DNA from: an uncultured Johnsonella sp.
Lineage (GTDB): Bacteria > Bacillota > Clostridia > Lachnospirales > Lachnospiraceae
NCBI GenBank assembly: GCA_900766185.1
Contig: CAAFUL010000026.1
Span: forward strand, 1-52,602
Direction of reading: 5' to 3'
Length of the DNA: 52,602 nucleotides
The notes under the pieces are model-generated. The model saw only the letters and a program-made list of their open reading frames with translations, did not search any database and had not been told where the DNA came from. The translations under genes were made by a program, and so were the position numbers. Below, in pieces: positions 15,733 to 25,280 of this stretch (positions within the stretch are counted from its first letter, which is position 1; every line of letters begins with the position of its first letter).

Positions 15733-16966
15733 ACTCTAAATTACCTCCTGCCGCATAACCTGTAGACCAAGCCACCTGTAGGTTGTAACCTCCGGTCAAT
15801 GCATCCAGATCAAGTACCTCACCTGCAAAATATAAGGATTTGATAAGCTTTGACTCCATGGTTTTGGGATTTATCAAAGACACATCCACTCCTCCTTTGG
15901 TTATAATAGCCTCTTCAAATCCCCTTACACCGTTTATAGTATAGCTTAAATTCTTAAGTGAATAAAGTAGCTTCAGTCTTTCTTTCTTAGTTATATTGCA
16001 AATCTTAATATTTTCTTTCAAATCAGCCTGTCTTAATACTTCCGGAATTAATTTTAACGGTAGTAAATCCGGTAAAACATTTTTTAATTGCTTATTTTTT
16101 GCACTGTCAAAATCTCTTAAAAGTCTTGCATCCAGTTTTTCATTATCAAGAGCCGGTTTTAGGTCTATTACAAGTTTAAGTTTTTTATTTTTATCAATTA
16201 ATTCTACAACGGTGTATGAACTTGCGGATATCAATGTCGGACCGCTTACACCGAAATGGGTAAATAACATTTCCCCAAAATCCGTATATATACTTTTACC
16301 TTCGTCATATATGCTTACAGCGACATTTTTAAGTGAAAGTCCCTGTAATTGCTTGATTTTTTCCTGTTCTTCTAAAGTAAACGGTACCAAGCTCGGATAT
16401 AATTTAGTAACTTTATGCCCCGTAGCTTTTGCAAATTTATAACCGTCACCGGTAGACCCCGTACCCTGATAGGATTTTCCTCCTGTGGCTACTATTACGG
16501 CATCTGCATATATATTTTTACTTCCAAGTCTAATTCCCTTGCATATTGAATCCTCTATTATCAAGGACTTTACTTCTGTAGACAGATTAACTTCCACAGA
16601 CAGGTCTGACAGTATTTTTTCAAATGCTTTGATTACATCTGATGACTTATCCGACAGGGGAAATACTCTCTCTCCTCTTTCAACCTTTGTTAGGCAGCCT
16701 GCATTTTCCAGCATTTCAACTATGTCCTTATTGTCAAATTGTTTGAATGCGCTATATAAGAACTTGGAATTGCTTACTACATTTTCCATAATTGTCTTTA
16801 TACCTGAGGCATTGGTTATGTTACAGCGCCCCTTGCCTGTAATATAAAGCTTTCTTCCTATGAGGTTATTCTTCTCATAAATGCTTACTGTATGTCCGTT
16901 AAGTGTAGCAGAAACAGCCGCCATTATACCGGCGGCTCCTGCACCTATAATTATTACCTTACTCAT
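15725..16966 (-). CDS. BaiN/HI0933-family FAD flavoprotein
   Basis: 413 residues. The N-terminal dinucleotide-binding motif GAGAAGIMAA begins at residue 8. The family marker GRKLYITGKGRCNITN follows at about 37-52, and ATGGKSYQGTGSTGDGY in the middle. The C-terminus has GGYNLQVAWSTGYAAG, which completes the FAD site. Members are NAD(P)H-linked oxidoreductases of poorly defined substrate; BaiN itself acts on bile-acid intermediates, but membership alone does not prove that. Seven bp separate it from aspartokinase. Confidence 0.88.
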   Translation of the reverse strand: MSKVIIIGAGAAGIMAAVSATLNGHTVSIYEKNNLIGRKLYITGKGRCNITNASGIKTIMENVVSNSKFLYSAFKQFDNKDIVEMLENAGCLTKVERGERVFPLSDKSSDVIKAFEKILSDLSVEVNLSTEVKSLIIEDSICKGIRLGSKNIYADAVIVATGGKSYQGTGSTGDGYKFAKATGHKVTKLYPSLVPFTLEEQEKIKQLQGLSLKNVAVSIYDEGKSIYTDFGEMLFTHFGVSGPTLISASSYTVVELIDKNKKLKLVIDLKPALDNEKLDARLLRDFDSAKNKQLKNVLPDLLPLKLIPEVLRQADLKENIKICNITKKERLKLLYSLKNLSYTINGVRGFEEAIITKGGVDVSLINPKTMESKLIKSLYFAGEVLDLDALTGGYNLQVAWSTGYAAGGNLEYV

Positions 16967-16973
16967 TCTTTAC

Positions 16974-18293
16974 CTATAGTTCTACACTAACAAAGATATC
17001 GTAGATTGCTTTTATAGCATCTTCAAAATCACAATCATTGATGCCTACTATAACATTATACTCGGATGAGCCTTGGTCTATCATCTTTACATTTATCCTT
17101 GCATGTGCCAAGGCTGCAAATATTCTGGCTGCCGTACCTCTTTTTGCCCTCATGTCTCTTCCGACTACCGCAACTAAGGCAAGTCCGGTCTCTATATCTA
17201 CAGAATCCGGCTTCACAGCTCTATGTATGCCTGCAACTACATTTTGCTCATTTTTTTCAAACTCATCCTGATGAACCAAAACGGACATAGTGTCTATACC
17301 TGAGGGCATATGCTCTATGGACATGTTGTTTTTTTCGAATACATCTAAAACTTTCTTACAAAATCCGACTTCCGAATTCATCATAGTTTTATCTACATTG
17401 ACTGAGCAAAAGCCTTTTTTACCTGCAATACCGGTTATAGTGTATTTGGAGCGTTTGCAGGTACTTTCCACTATCATGGTACCCCTGTCCCCGGGTCTGT
17501 TGGTGTTTTTAATATTTATAGGTATTCCGCCCTTTCTTACCGGGAATATGGCTTCTTCATGCAAAACACTGGCTCCCATGTAAGAAAGCTCTCTTAGCTC
17601 TCTGTAAGTGATTGTATCTATTACCTCCGGCTGTCTTATAATTCTGGGGTCGGTTACTAAAAATCCCGACACATCCGTCCAGTTTTCATACATATCCGCT
17701 CTTGCCGCCCTTGAGACTATAGAACCGGTAATATCGGAACCTCCTCTTGAAAATGTTCTGATATTTCCGCTGTGATCGGCACCGTAAAATCCCGGAATTA
17801 CAGCGTGTTCCAGTCCTTCAAGGGTTTTTGACAACACCCTATCGGTGTACTCGGAGTCAAAAGTACCGTCTTCATTAAAAAATATAACTTTTGCGGCATC
17901 TATAAACGGAAAGTCCATATATCTTGACATAATGATACCGTTTAAGTACTCCCCTCTGGAAGCCGCATACTCTCTTCCGGCTTTTTTTATAAACAGGTCT
18001 TCTATAGTATCAAATTCTTCATCTAAACTAAGGTCGAGTTCCAAGCCCTTTATAATATCCTTGTATCTATTTTTTATTTTTTCCATTATAGGTTTGTACT
18101 CTAATCCGGCAGCTGCATGCTCATATGCAGAATATAGCAAATCCGTTACCTTATCATCATCATCATTTCTTTTACCCGGAGCCGAGGGGACTACAAAACG
18201 CCTGTCATTATCAGCACGTATTATATCCGCAACTTTCTTAAATTGTTCTGCACTTGCAAGAGAACTTCCACCAAATTTTGCTACTATATTCAT
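16974..18293 (-). CDS. Aspartokinase
   Basis: 439 residues. Phosphorylates aspartate at the head of lysine, threonine and methionine synthesis. It starts VAKFGGSSLASAEQFKKV (nucleotide site), has FSRGGSDITGSIVSRAA and WTDVSGF in the kinase core, and two ACT domains from about residue 300 for amino-acid feedback. The shine-dalgarno-like AAAAAGG touches the ATG directly, which is unusually close and suggests weak or atypical initiation. No lysine riboswitch is recognisable in the 220-bp leader, which instead holds the structured repeat at 18358-18524. Confidence 0.94.
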   Translation of the reverse strand: MNIVAKFGGSSLASAEQFKKVADIIRADNDRRFVVPSAPGKRNDDDDKVTDLLYSAYEHAAAGLEYKPIMEKIKNRYKDIIKGLELDLSLDEEFDTIEDLFIKKAGREYAASRGEYLNGIIMSRYMDFPFIDAAKVIFFNEDGTFDSEYTDRVLSKTLEGLEHAVIPGFYGADHSGNIRTFSRGGSDITGSIVSRAARADMYENWTDVSGFLVTDPRIIRQPEVIDTITYRELRELSYMGASVLHEEAIFPVRKGGIPINIKNTNRPGDRGTMIVESTCKRSKYTITGIAGKKGFCSVNVDKTMMNSEVGFCKKVLDVFEKNNMSIEHMPSGIDTMSVLVHQDEFEKNEQNVVAGIHRAVKPDSVDIETGLALVAVVGRDMRAKRGTAARIFAALAHARINVKMIDQGSSEYNVIVGINDCDFEDAIKAIYDIFVSVEL

Positions 18294-18357
18294 CCTTTTT
18301 ATAAAGTTTTATAACAAAAACTATTCCTTTCAAAATTATTTATAAATTTTTTTCACT

Positions 18358-18524
18358 CTGCATAAGCTCTCGCCTGCTTCGTGCTGCGCACTACCGCAGG
18401 CACAACAGGTATTCGGAATCCGTGCTTCGCACTTCTTCCTCATACCTGTTGCCTTATGTTATGTAAAAGCAACTATACATGCAAGCATGCATAGTTGCTT
18501 TTACATGCATAAGAGCTTATGCAG
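18358..18524. repeat. Nested palindromic element spanning the purL 3' end
   Basis: A 13-bp inverted repeat (CTGCATAAGCTCT at 18358-18370 with its complement at 18512-18524) closes a 167-bp unit containing three hairpins. These are 18372-18401 (GCCTGC/GCAGGC, with an inner GTGC-TGC-GCAC), 18403-18451 (CAACAGGTAT/ATACCTGTTG, with an inner GTGC-TTC-GCAC) and 18461-18506 (22-bp arms, one mismatch). The right closing arm includes the purL stop codon. The GC-rich core differs from the surrounding AT-rich DNA. It may be a dispersed palindromic or MITE-like unit; it can also end purL transcription. Confidence 0.6.
18461..18506 (-). terminator. Long hairpin after purL
   Basis: 22-nt arms with 21 pairs, starting ATGTAAAAGCAACTAT, and a 2-nt gap (a larger loop in practice). 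It is the first strong hairpin after the purL stop in the direction of transcription. A U-rich run follows only weakly. Confidence 0.5.
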
Positions 18525-21500
18525 TAAAGTATTCCACACCTGACTCGAAGATTTTCATATCTTGTTCACCGTATATGTTTATGGATACTCCTCTTCCTAT
18601 TCTTTCTGAGTGTAGCATCTTTCCGAATACCTTTCCATCCGGACTGCTCATTCCTTCTACTGCCATGTATGAGCCGTTGAAGTTATAATTATCTCCTATA
18701 TTGGGGCTTAAGTCAAGGTCTGCGTACATTGTGGCAATTTGTCCGTTTGCTATGAACTTTTCTATATCCTTAGACTGTGCAACAAATCTACCTTCTCCAT
18801 GTGAAGCCGGATTAGCGTATACGCTTCCAAGCTCAGCCTTTCTAAGCCATGGTGAAAGATTGCTCATTACTTTGATATATCCCATGGTTGATATATGTTT
18901 TCCTATACTGTTCATGGTCAGTGTAGGTGAGTGCTCATCCTGATCCTTTATAACTCCGTCTGTTATAAGTCCGAGTTTTATAAGTGTCTGGAATCCGTTA
19001 CATATTCCTAAAACAAGTCCGTCTCTGTCTTTAAGCAACTTTTCAACTTCTCTTTTTATCAGCTCGTTCCTAAATACCGTAGCAAAAAACTTTGCTGAGC
19101 CGTCCGGTTCATCTCCGGCTGAAAATCCTCCCGGAAGCATGAGTATATTGGACTTTGATATAGCCTCCGCCAGTTCTTTTACAGACTCTCTTACATCCTC
19201 AGGACTGCTGTTTCTAAATACCATAGAGCTTACACTTGCCCCCGCTCTCACAAAAGCCCTTTCAGCATCATCTTCACAGTTTGTTCCGGGCATTACAGGT
19301 ATGATTACCTGTGGTTTTACGCACTTTTTATCACAGATATGCACGGTAGGAGCCTCAAAGAGTTTAACTTCTATCTTTTTATCGGCAATCTCTTTTGCAC
19401 TACTTGGGAATACGGGCTCTAAGGTCTCCTGCCATGCAGCAATAGCCTCCTCCAAATCTATTTTAGTATCGGCATACTCTATAAAGCCTTCTTTATTGAC
19501 CTCTCCTATAACAGTATAGCTGCAATTTAATTTGCCAAGCTCCCCTTCTTTGACTTCCGCTATCAAACTTCCGAATCTCGGAGCAAAGAGCTCTCTTTCA
19601 TCCAAGTTATGCTCAAGTCTTACGCCTAGTTTATTGCCAAATGCCATATAGGAAACTGCCTGTGCTATACCGAATCTGTTGAGCGCATAAGCTGATATAA
19701 TCCTTTTATTTTTTATATCATCATGTACTTTCGCATAGGTCTCTTTTACATCGGCATAATCCGGCATATCATACTTATCCTTGGATATATCTATAAGTAT
19801 TAGCTTTGAACCTTTATTTTTAAGTTCAGGACTTATAATATCATCTACACTGCCGGTTGCCACTGCAAATGATACCAGTGTAGGCACTACATCCAAATCA
19901 TTAAAACTTCCGGACATGGAGTCCTTACCGCCTATTGCGGCAAGAGAAAGTCCCTTTTGTGCTGAATATGCTCCAAGCAAAGCTGCAAAAGGTTCACCCC
20001 ATCTCTTAGCCTCCGTACCGAGTTTTTTAAAGTATTCTTGGAAACTGAGGTATATCTTACTGTAATCTCCTCCTGCCGCCACTACTTTTGCAACAGAATC
20101 AAGCACAGCATAGGCTGCTGAGTGATAAGGACTCCACTGAGCCATATAAGGATCAAAACCGTAACTCATAATAGTAACAAAGTCCGAATCTTTATCAACT
20201 AAAGGCAGCTTTGCAATCATGCTTTGAGTTTCACTGAGCATATACTTTCCGCCATAAGGCATATATACACTCTTTCCTCCCACTGTAGAGTCAAACATCT
20301 CTACCAAGCCCTTTTGAGAAGATGAGTTAAGGTCTTTAAGCATCTCAAGCCATGTTTTTTTGATATCTGCTACTTCAGGTTTTACAAAGATATTACTGTC
20401 TTTGTCAGGCATACATACACAAACATCAGCCTCCTGTCTTGCACCGTTGGTATCAAGAAAGGCTCTGCTGATATCTACTATATTCTTGCCTCTCCAACTC
20501 ATAACAAGCCTTTTTTTGCTTTCAACCTTGGCAACCTCAACCGCTTCCAAGTTTTCCTCTTTAGCATAGGCTAAAAATTTTTCTACATTTTCAGGTGATA
20601 TTACAACAGCCATTCTTTCCTGAGATTCCGATATGGCTATCTCTGTTCCGTCAAGTCCGGCATACTTTTTAGGTACCTTATCAAGGTCTATACTAAGTCC
20701 CTCTGCCAGCTCTCCTATAGCTACGGATACTCCACCCGCACCGAAATCATTACATTTTTTTATAAGTAAACTTACTTCTTTTCTTCTAAATAATCTTTGT
20801 ATCTTTCTTTCTGTAGGTGCATTGCCCTTTTGTACTTCTGCACCGCATTCCGACATAGATTCACCTGTATGTGCCTTGGATGATCCTGTGGCACCTCCGC
20901 AACCGTCTCTTCCGGTTCTTCCGCCAAGCAGTATTATACTGTCTCTCACAGACGGACTGCACTTGATTACATTTTCCTTTTTATTAGCCGCTATTACAGC
21001 TCCTATTTCCATCCTTTTAGCCACATAAGATGGATGGTATATTTCCTTCACATAACCTGTGGCAAGACCTATCTGATTTCCGTAAGAAGAATATCCTGAG
21101 GCTGCAGTAGTAACTATCTTTCTTTGAGGAAGCTTACCCTTTATAGTTTCTTCTATCGGCTTTCTGGGGTCTGCCGCACCGGTGATCCTCATTCCCTGAT
21201 ATACATAAGTTCTTCCCGAAAGCGGATCTCTTATAGCTCCTCCAAGGCAGGTAGCAGCCCCTCCAAAAGGCTCTATCTCCGTAGGGTGATTATGTGTCTC
21301 ATTCTTAAAATTAATAAGCCATTCTTCCTTTACACCGTCTACATAGGCAGGTACCACTATGGAACAGGCATTGATTTCTTCGGACTCTTCAAGTTCCTTA
21401 AGAAGTCCTTCTTTTTTAAGTTTTCTCATAGCCATAAGTGCAAGATCCATTAAAGATACCGCTCTTTCCTCAGGCTTTTCAAAAACTTCTTCACGATCTT

Positions 21501-22272
21501 TTAAGTATTCTTTATAACTTTCTTTTATTGCATCAGCATAAAAACCGTCTTCGAATTCTATTTGTTTTAATTCAGTCAAAAAGGTAGTATGCCTACAGTG
21601 ATCCGACCAATAAGTATCCAGTACTCTTATCTCCGTAATACTTGGATCTCTCTTTTCTTCTTTTTCAAAATATTCCCTTATATACAAAAAATCCGCATAG
21701 TTCATAGCAAGACTTAAGCTTTTATATAAATTTTTAAAATCATCAAGACTCATAGTATAAAAGTCTTTAAGATACTCAACATCTGCCGGAGTTTCAAACT
21801 CGGCAAATAAATTATCAGGCTTTTCTTCCTCAGCTATCCTTGAGTCTACCGGATTGACACAGTATGCCTTTATCTGCTCAAATTCAACGTCACTTATATT
21901 ACCGCTTACGATATATGTTGTGGCATTTTTTACCAAAACTTCCACATCACTTTCAAGCAGCTTTATACATTGTACCGCCGAATCAGCCCTTTGATCGAAC
22001 TGCCCCGGCATATACTCCACGGTAAAGACTCTGTCTTCTTTTGCAAGCTCTATTTTCTCTTCATAATAATTATCTACAGGAGGTTCCGAAAATACATTGA
22101 CTAAAGCTTTTTTATATATCTCATCCGATATGTTTTCCATATCATAACGAATAAGTATTCTAATACTGTCTATGCCGCTTATACCCAAATATGTTTTCAG
22201 TTCATCTTTAAGTTCTTTTGCTTTAACCGCATAATCTTGCCTTTTTTCCACATAAATACGTCTGACGCTCAT
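18517..22272 (-). CDS. purL: Phosphoribosylformylglycinamidine synthase (single-chain)
   Basis: 1251 residues. Converts FGAR plus glutamine and ATP to FGAM in purine synthesis. It is the long single-chain form: an N-terminal PurS-like part, two AIR-synthase-type catalytic halves (NETHNHPTEIEPFGGAATC and GGKDSMSGSFND among the motifs) and a C-terminal PurQ-like glutaminase with GLVLGICNGFQTLIKLG (nucleophile Cys) and NPASHGEGRF. The ATG at MSVRR is chosen because GGAGG lies 5 nt before it. An in-frame GTG four codons earlier overlaps that site and is unlikely to be used. Confidence 0.96.
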   Translation of the reverse strand: MSVRRIYVEKRQDYAVKAKELKDELKTYLGISGIDSIRILIRYDMENISDEIYKKALVNVFSEPPVDNYYEEKIELAKEDRVFTVEYMPGQFDQRADSAVQCIKLLESDVEVLVKNATTYIVSGNISDVEFEQIKAYCVNPVDSRIAEEEKPDNLFAEFETPADVEYLKDFYTMSLDDFKNLYKSLSLAMNYADFLYIREYFEKEEKRDPSITEIRVLDTYWSDHCRHTTFLTELKQIEFEDGFYADAIKESYKEYLKDREEVFEKPEERAVSLMDLALMAMRKLKKEGLLKELEESEEINACSIVVPAYVDGVKEEWLINFKNETHNHPTEIEPFGGAATCLGGAIRDPLSGRTYVYQGMRITGAADPRKPIEETIKGKLPQRKIVTTAASGYSSYGNQIGLATGYVKEIYHPSYVAKRMEIGAVIAANKKENVIKCSPSVRDSIILLGGRTGRDGCGGATGSSKAHTGESMSECGAEVQKGNAPTERKIQRLFRRKEVSLLIKKCNDFGAGGVSVAIGELAEGLSIDLDKVPKKYAGLDGTEIAISESQERMAVVISPENVEKFLAYAKEENLEAVEVAKVESKKRLVMSWRGKNIVDISRAFLDTNGARQEADVCVCMPDKDSNIFVKPEVADIKKTWLEMLKDLNSSSQKGLVEMFDSTVGGKSVYMPYGGKYMLSETQSMIAKLPLVDKDSDFVTIMSYGFDPYMAQWSPYHSAAYAVLDSVAKVVAAGGDYSKIYLSFQEYFKKLGTEAKRWGEPFAALLGAYSAQKGLSLAAIGGKDSMSGSFNDLDVVPTLVSFAVATGSVDDIISPELKNKGSKLILIDISKDKYDMPDYADVKETYAKVHDDIKNKRIISAYALNRFGIAQAVSYMAFGNKLGVRLEHNLDERELFAPRFGSLIAEVKEGELGKLNCSYTVIGEVNKEGFIEYADTKIDLEEAIAAWQETLEPVFPSSAKEIADKKIEVKLFEAPTVHICDKKCVKPQVIIPVMPGTNCEDDAERAFVRAGASVSSMVFRNSSPEDVRESVKELAEAISKSNILMLPGGFSAGDEPDGSAKFFATVFRNELIKREVEKLLKDRDGLVLGICNGFQTLIKLGLITDGVIKDQDEHSPTLTMNSIGKHISTMGYIKVMSNLSPWLRKAELGSVYANPASHGEGRFVAQSKDIEKFIANGQIATMYADLDLSPNIGDNYNFNGSYMAVEGMSSPDGKVFGKMLHSERIGRGVSINIYGEQDMKIFESGVEYFTA

Positions 22273-22306
22273 TTTGACCTCCACTGCCGTTTAAGGAAAT
22301 ATTTAG

Positions 22307-22351
22307 AACAAGTTCGCCAATTTCCCGACTTGGAAACTTGACGAACTTGTT
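22307..22351 (-). terminator. Hairpin between pfk and purL
   Basis: A 10-bp perfect stem, AACAAGTTCG (22307-22316) with CGAACTTGTT (22342-22351), with an inner TTTCC/GGAAA helix. It lies after pfk and about 35 bp before purL on the same strand, so it could end pfk transcription or attenuate purL. The U-run is short. Confidence 0.5.
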
Positions 22352-22381
22352 ATTATAATTATAAATTTTATAGTACAACCT

Positions 22382-23611
22382 TTACTTGATTACAAGATGT
22401 CTTGGTATACCGTTAACTATGTATGGATAGAACTCACCTTCAATCAGAGGTTTTGCATACTTTATAAACTCTTCGGTTACATAGTCTCCTTCCTCATTGA
22501 TCCACTCTCTTGGTATAGTTCTTTCTCCGTTAGCCACCTTGTCTATTTCATGTATTGCATAGGTGCTTTGATACGGCTCGTTAGATACTCTTTCTATAGC
22601 AACCATCATACCTGTAGAACCTTCATCAGCTATCTTTATGGCTGCCTCTCCTACCATCATTGCCTCATCCATATCTACCTTGCTTGCCATATGTGCGGCA
22701 CTTCTTTGAAGTGTTGAGAACTCAACCGCCCTTGTCTTGCAGCCGAACTTAGCTGCCAAAGTATTGGCAAGATAGGTTGCGGTACCGGTAAGCTGCTTAT
22801 GTCCGAAAGCATCCACATAGGCATTATCATTTCCAAGCTCGGTTACATATCTTCCGTCAGCAAGCTTTATACCCTCTGATATGGCAACTACTACTATGTC
22901 CTTTTGAGAAAGAAGCTTTTCTACCTTGGAATTAAATTTATCCATATCAAATACAGTCTCGGGAAGGTATATCATATCAGGTCCTTCACAGTCCTCGCCC
23001 TTTGAAAGTGCACTTGCTGCTGTGAGCCAACCTGCATTTCTTCCCATTATCTCTACTATAACGATGTTCTTTTTCTTATAAGACATACCTAAGCTGTCTA
23101 TAATAATTTCTTTTACAGATGTTGCGATGTACTTTGCAGCACTTCCGAAGCCCGGAGTATGGTCATTTAACACAAGGTCATTATCTATAGTCTTAGGACA
23201 ACCTACAAATCTTTGCTTTTTGCCGTTAGCAGCCGCATACTTTGCAAGCTTATTGATAGTATCCATAGAATCGTTACCGCCTATGTATATAAAGCACTCT
23301 ATATTAAGTTTATCCAAAATAGCAAAAACTTTTTCATAAAGCTCTTTGTCAGCATCTATGTTAGGAAGCTTAAATCTACAAGTACCGAGGAAGGCTCCCG
23401 GAGTCCTTCTGAGTATCTCTATATCCAAATCATTTTGCAAATACTCTGACAGATCCACATATCTTTCATCAAGCAATCCAAGTATACCGTTTCTCATGCC
23501 GTATACTTTATTATAACCTCTTGCCTTAGCCATCTTAAAAACTCCTGCAAGGCTTGAGTTTATAACCGATGTCGGTCCACCTGACTGCCCTACTATTACA
23601 TTTCCTTTCAT
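22382..23611 (-). CDS. 6-phosphofructokinase, probably PPi-dependent
   Basis: 409 residues of the PfkA family. It interconverts fructose 6-phosphate and fructose 1,6-bisphosphate in glycolysis. The phosphoryl-donor motif is GGNDS at 111-115, with Asp in the position where ATP enzymes have Gly. The active-site loop is PKTIDND at 139-145, with Lys where ATP enzymes have Gly. Both are marks of pyrophosphate-dependent enzymes. The first Asp of the usual GGDD is Asn here. MGRNAGW binds the sugar. The start MKGNVI has GGAGG 5 nt upstream; the GTG-like extension MEVS covers that site. Confidence 0.9.
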   Translation of the reverse strand: MKGNVIVGQSGGPTSVINSSLAGVFKMAKARGYNKVYGMRNGILGLLDERYVDLSEYLQNDLDIEILRRTPGAFLGTCRFKLPNIDADKELYEKVFAILDKLNIECFIYIGGNDSMDTINKLAKYAAANGKKQRFVGCPKTIDNDLVLNDHTPGFGSAAKYIATSVKEIIIDSLGMSYKKKNIVIVEIMGRNAGWLTAASALSKGEDCEGPDMIYLPETVFDMDKFNSKVEKLLSQKDIVVVAISEGIKLADGRYVTELGNDNAYVDAFGHKQLTGTATYLANTLAAKFGCKTRAVEFSTLQRSAAHMASKVDMDEAMMVGEAAIKIADEGSTGMMVAIERVSNEPYQSTYAIHEIDKVANGERTIPREWINEEGDYVTEEFIKYAKPLIEGEFYPYIVNGIPRHLVIK

Positions 23612-23690
23612 GCTTACCTCCATGTATTTTTATAATTAATTGAAACCTTTTTAATAAACCCTTTTAAAGAGTTTGTCAAAACCATTATAC

Positions 23691-24185
23691 CTATTCTATT
23701 TTAGTAATGTCTATACCCGCTTTTACCAAATATTCTTTAATATATTCATCCCATTTTGTTTCTGCGCTTTTGTCTATAACAAATTCGTTATATGAGCAGG
23801 CACCTATGCAACGAATATTATTATCCTCATATCGTATATTTATATATAAATGCGACACAGGTATATTATTTATCTCTTTTTCTTTTAGAAACTTATCCTT
23901 TAAATCTTCGCCAAGCTTTAATACCAATTTGAAAGATACCGGAAGCTTCTTACCCTTTATTAAATAAAAACATACGGGTCTTATGACTTCCCACTTTGAA
24001 TACTCCTCCAAATTAAGTTCATCTACTTCTTCATCGCTATAGTAAGCTTTTTTAATCTTGCCGTCTATATTAAAAGCATTGTATGTAATTATCTCTGCCG
24101 ATACCAATAAGAAGTCATCAAATAATTTACCGTCAAAAAGCTCCTTTGTAAAACTTTTTTTATCAACTATTTCATACGCTACCAT
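23691..24185 (-). CDS. DUF5721-like hypothetical protein
   Basis: 164 residues, soluble and acidic. Blocks such as FNIDGKIKKAYYSDEEVDEL, RPVCFYLIKGKKLPVSFKLV and IRCIGACSY resemble the uncharacterised DUF5721 family of clostridia; the assignment is from memory and moderate. It overlaps the PrsA-like lipoprotein gene by 7 bp, so the two are translated together and may act in one process. No catalytic motif is evident. Confidence 0.65.
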   Translation of the reverse strand: MVAYEIVDKKSFTKELFDGKLFDDFLLVSAEIITYNAFNIDGKIKKAYYSDEEVDELNLEEYSKWEVIRPVCFYLIKGKKLPVSFKLVLKLGEDLKDKFLKEKEINNIPVSHLYINIRYEDNNIRCIGACSYNEFVIDKSAETKWDEYIKEYLVKAGIDITKIE

Positions 24186-25168
24186 ATATTGACCTCCCGA
24201 AAACTGTTCATAAAATCAGCTCCCATATTATCAATATCTATAGCTGACAGCTCCTTTACCATCTTATTCCAAGCCTTATCATCTATATCAACCTGTTTAC
24301 TCATAAGGTACTGGTTATAGGAATTTTTAAGTTTATCATCTATTCGCTCATTTAACAGTTTTGTCTTCTTTGCAGCGGTAGCATCCTTATCATAACCTTC
24401 TATACATTTATATATATAGAATTTGGAATCTATACTTATAATCTCACTTATCTGGCCGTCACTAAGTATGGATACCACCTCATCCGACACAGGGTCAAGA
24501 TCTTCATGCCCTACATTGAGGACGATATTTTTATCTATGGAATTAGCCTTGGCTATAGCTGCAAAATCAGCCCCCTCCGCACTTACTTCCGCATAAATAC
24601 TGTTAGCCTTCGCCTCATCATCAAGTATTATACGCTGCAAATGCATTACTCTGGCATCGTTTTCACTGACTTCAAGGCTTTTATCATCAGCTATACTGTT
24701 TCTGAATTTCAGTGCCGTTGCATAGTCTATAAACATCTTTTCCACATCATCATAACTTATATTTCCAAAGTTTACACTTGAACTTTTAAGCTCTTCATAA
24801 AACTTAAGCGCCGCATCCTTGACATCTCCGGTTTCTTTGGAATTAAGTGTTTGTCCGCTTTCTACAGCCATTGCATTCAGTACCTTTAGCTGTATAAAGA
24901 AAACCTGCATTTCTTCAAGAAATACATCCTTATATGTGCCGAATTCATCACCTGTTGTAACTTCCCATATATCTTTTGTATAAAAGTCATTAATATGTTT
25001 TTTTCTGGAAGCGGTAATAAGAAGCATCTGTTCCGCAGTGTAATCCACATGTATATTATACTCTTCGTCCTTGGCTATGTTCTCAGCTATTGTGCAGGCA
25101 CTTAAAAGTAGGCTGAGAATAAAAACAAACAATAACAATAAAATATTTTTTTTACTTAATTTAAGCAT
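24179..25168 (-). CDS. PrsA-like parvulin lipoprotein
   Basis: 329 residues. A lipoprotein signal peptide has hydrophobic residues 9-22 and lipobox LLSAC with Cys25. A helical chaperone-like region and a PPIC (parvulin) peptidyl-prolyl isomerase segment follow: ARVMHLQRIILDDEAKANSI at about 160-180, FAAIAKANSID, then the glycine-poor ISEIISIDSKFYIYKC. It would be anchored on the outer face of the membrane and assist folding of secreted proteins. The isomerase core is divergent, so chaperone activity may dominate. Confidence 0.82.
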   Translation of the reverse strand: MLKLSKKNILLLLFVFILSLLLSACTIAENIAKDEEYNIHVDYTAEQMLLITASRKKHINDFYTKDIWEVTTGDEFGTYKDVFLEEMQVFFIQLKVLNAMAVESGQTLNSKETGDVKDAALKFYEELKSSSVNFGNISYDDVEKMFIDYATALKFRNSIADDKSLEVSENDARVMHLQRIILDDEAKANSIYAEVSAEGADFAAIAKANSIDKNIVLNVGHEDLDPVSDEVVSILSDGQISEIISIDSKFYIYKCIEGYDKDATAAKKTKLLNERIDDKLKNSYNQYLMSKQVDIDDKAWNKMVKELSAIDIDNMGADFMNSFREVNIW

Positions 25169-25280
25169 TTTACTCCACCACGCTAATGTAGCGACTCAAT
25201 GACATTTAGACTGGTTACCGTCTTATAGATAAAATACCTACAGTATCGGTTTAAATATCAACAGTTTGTTAAATCGCTTT

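Noticed and set aside
18294..18516. Lysine riboswitch before aspartokinase.
   Set aside because: The leader is occupied by a different nested palindrome; the conserved lysine-aptamer core is not seen.
20633..21028. Long plus-strand ORFs across purL, addA, the flavoprotein and other genes.
   Set aside because: They lie opposite strongly conserved minus-strand genes, have odd Ser/Leu/Pro-rich composition and no ribosome binding sites, so they are shadows.
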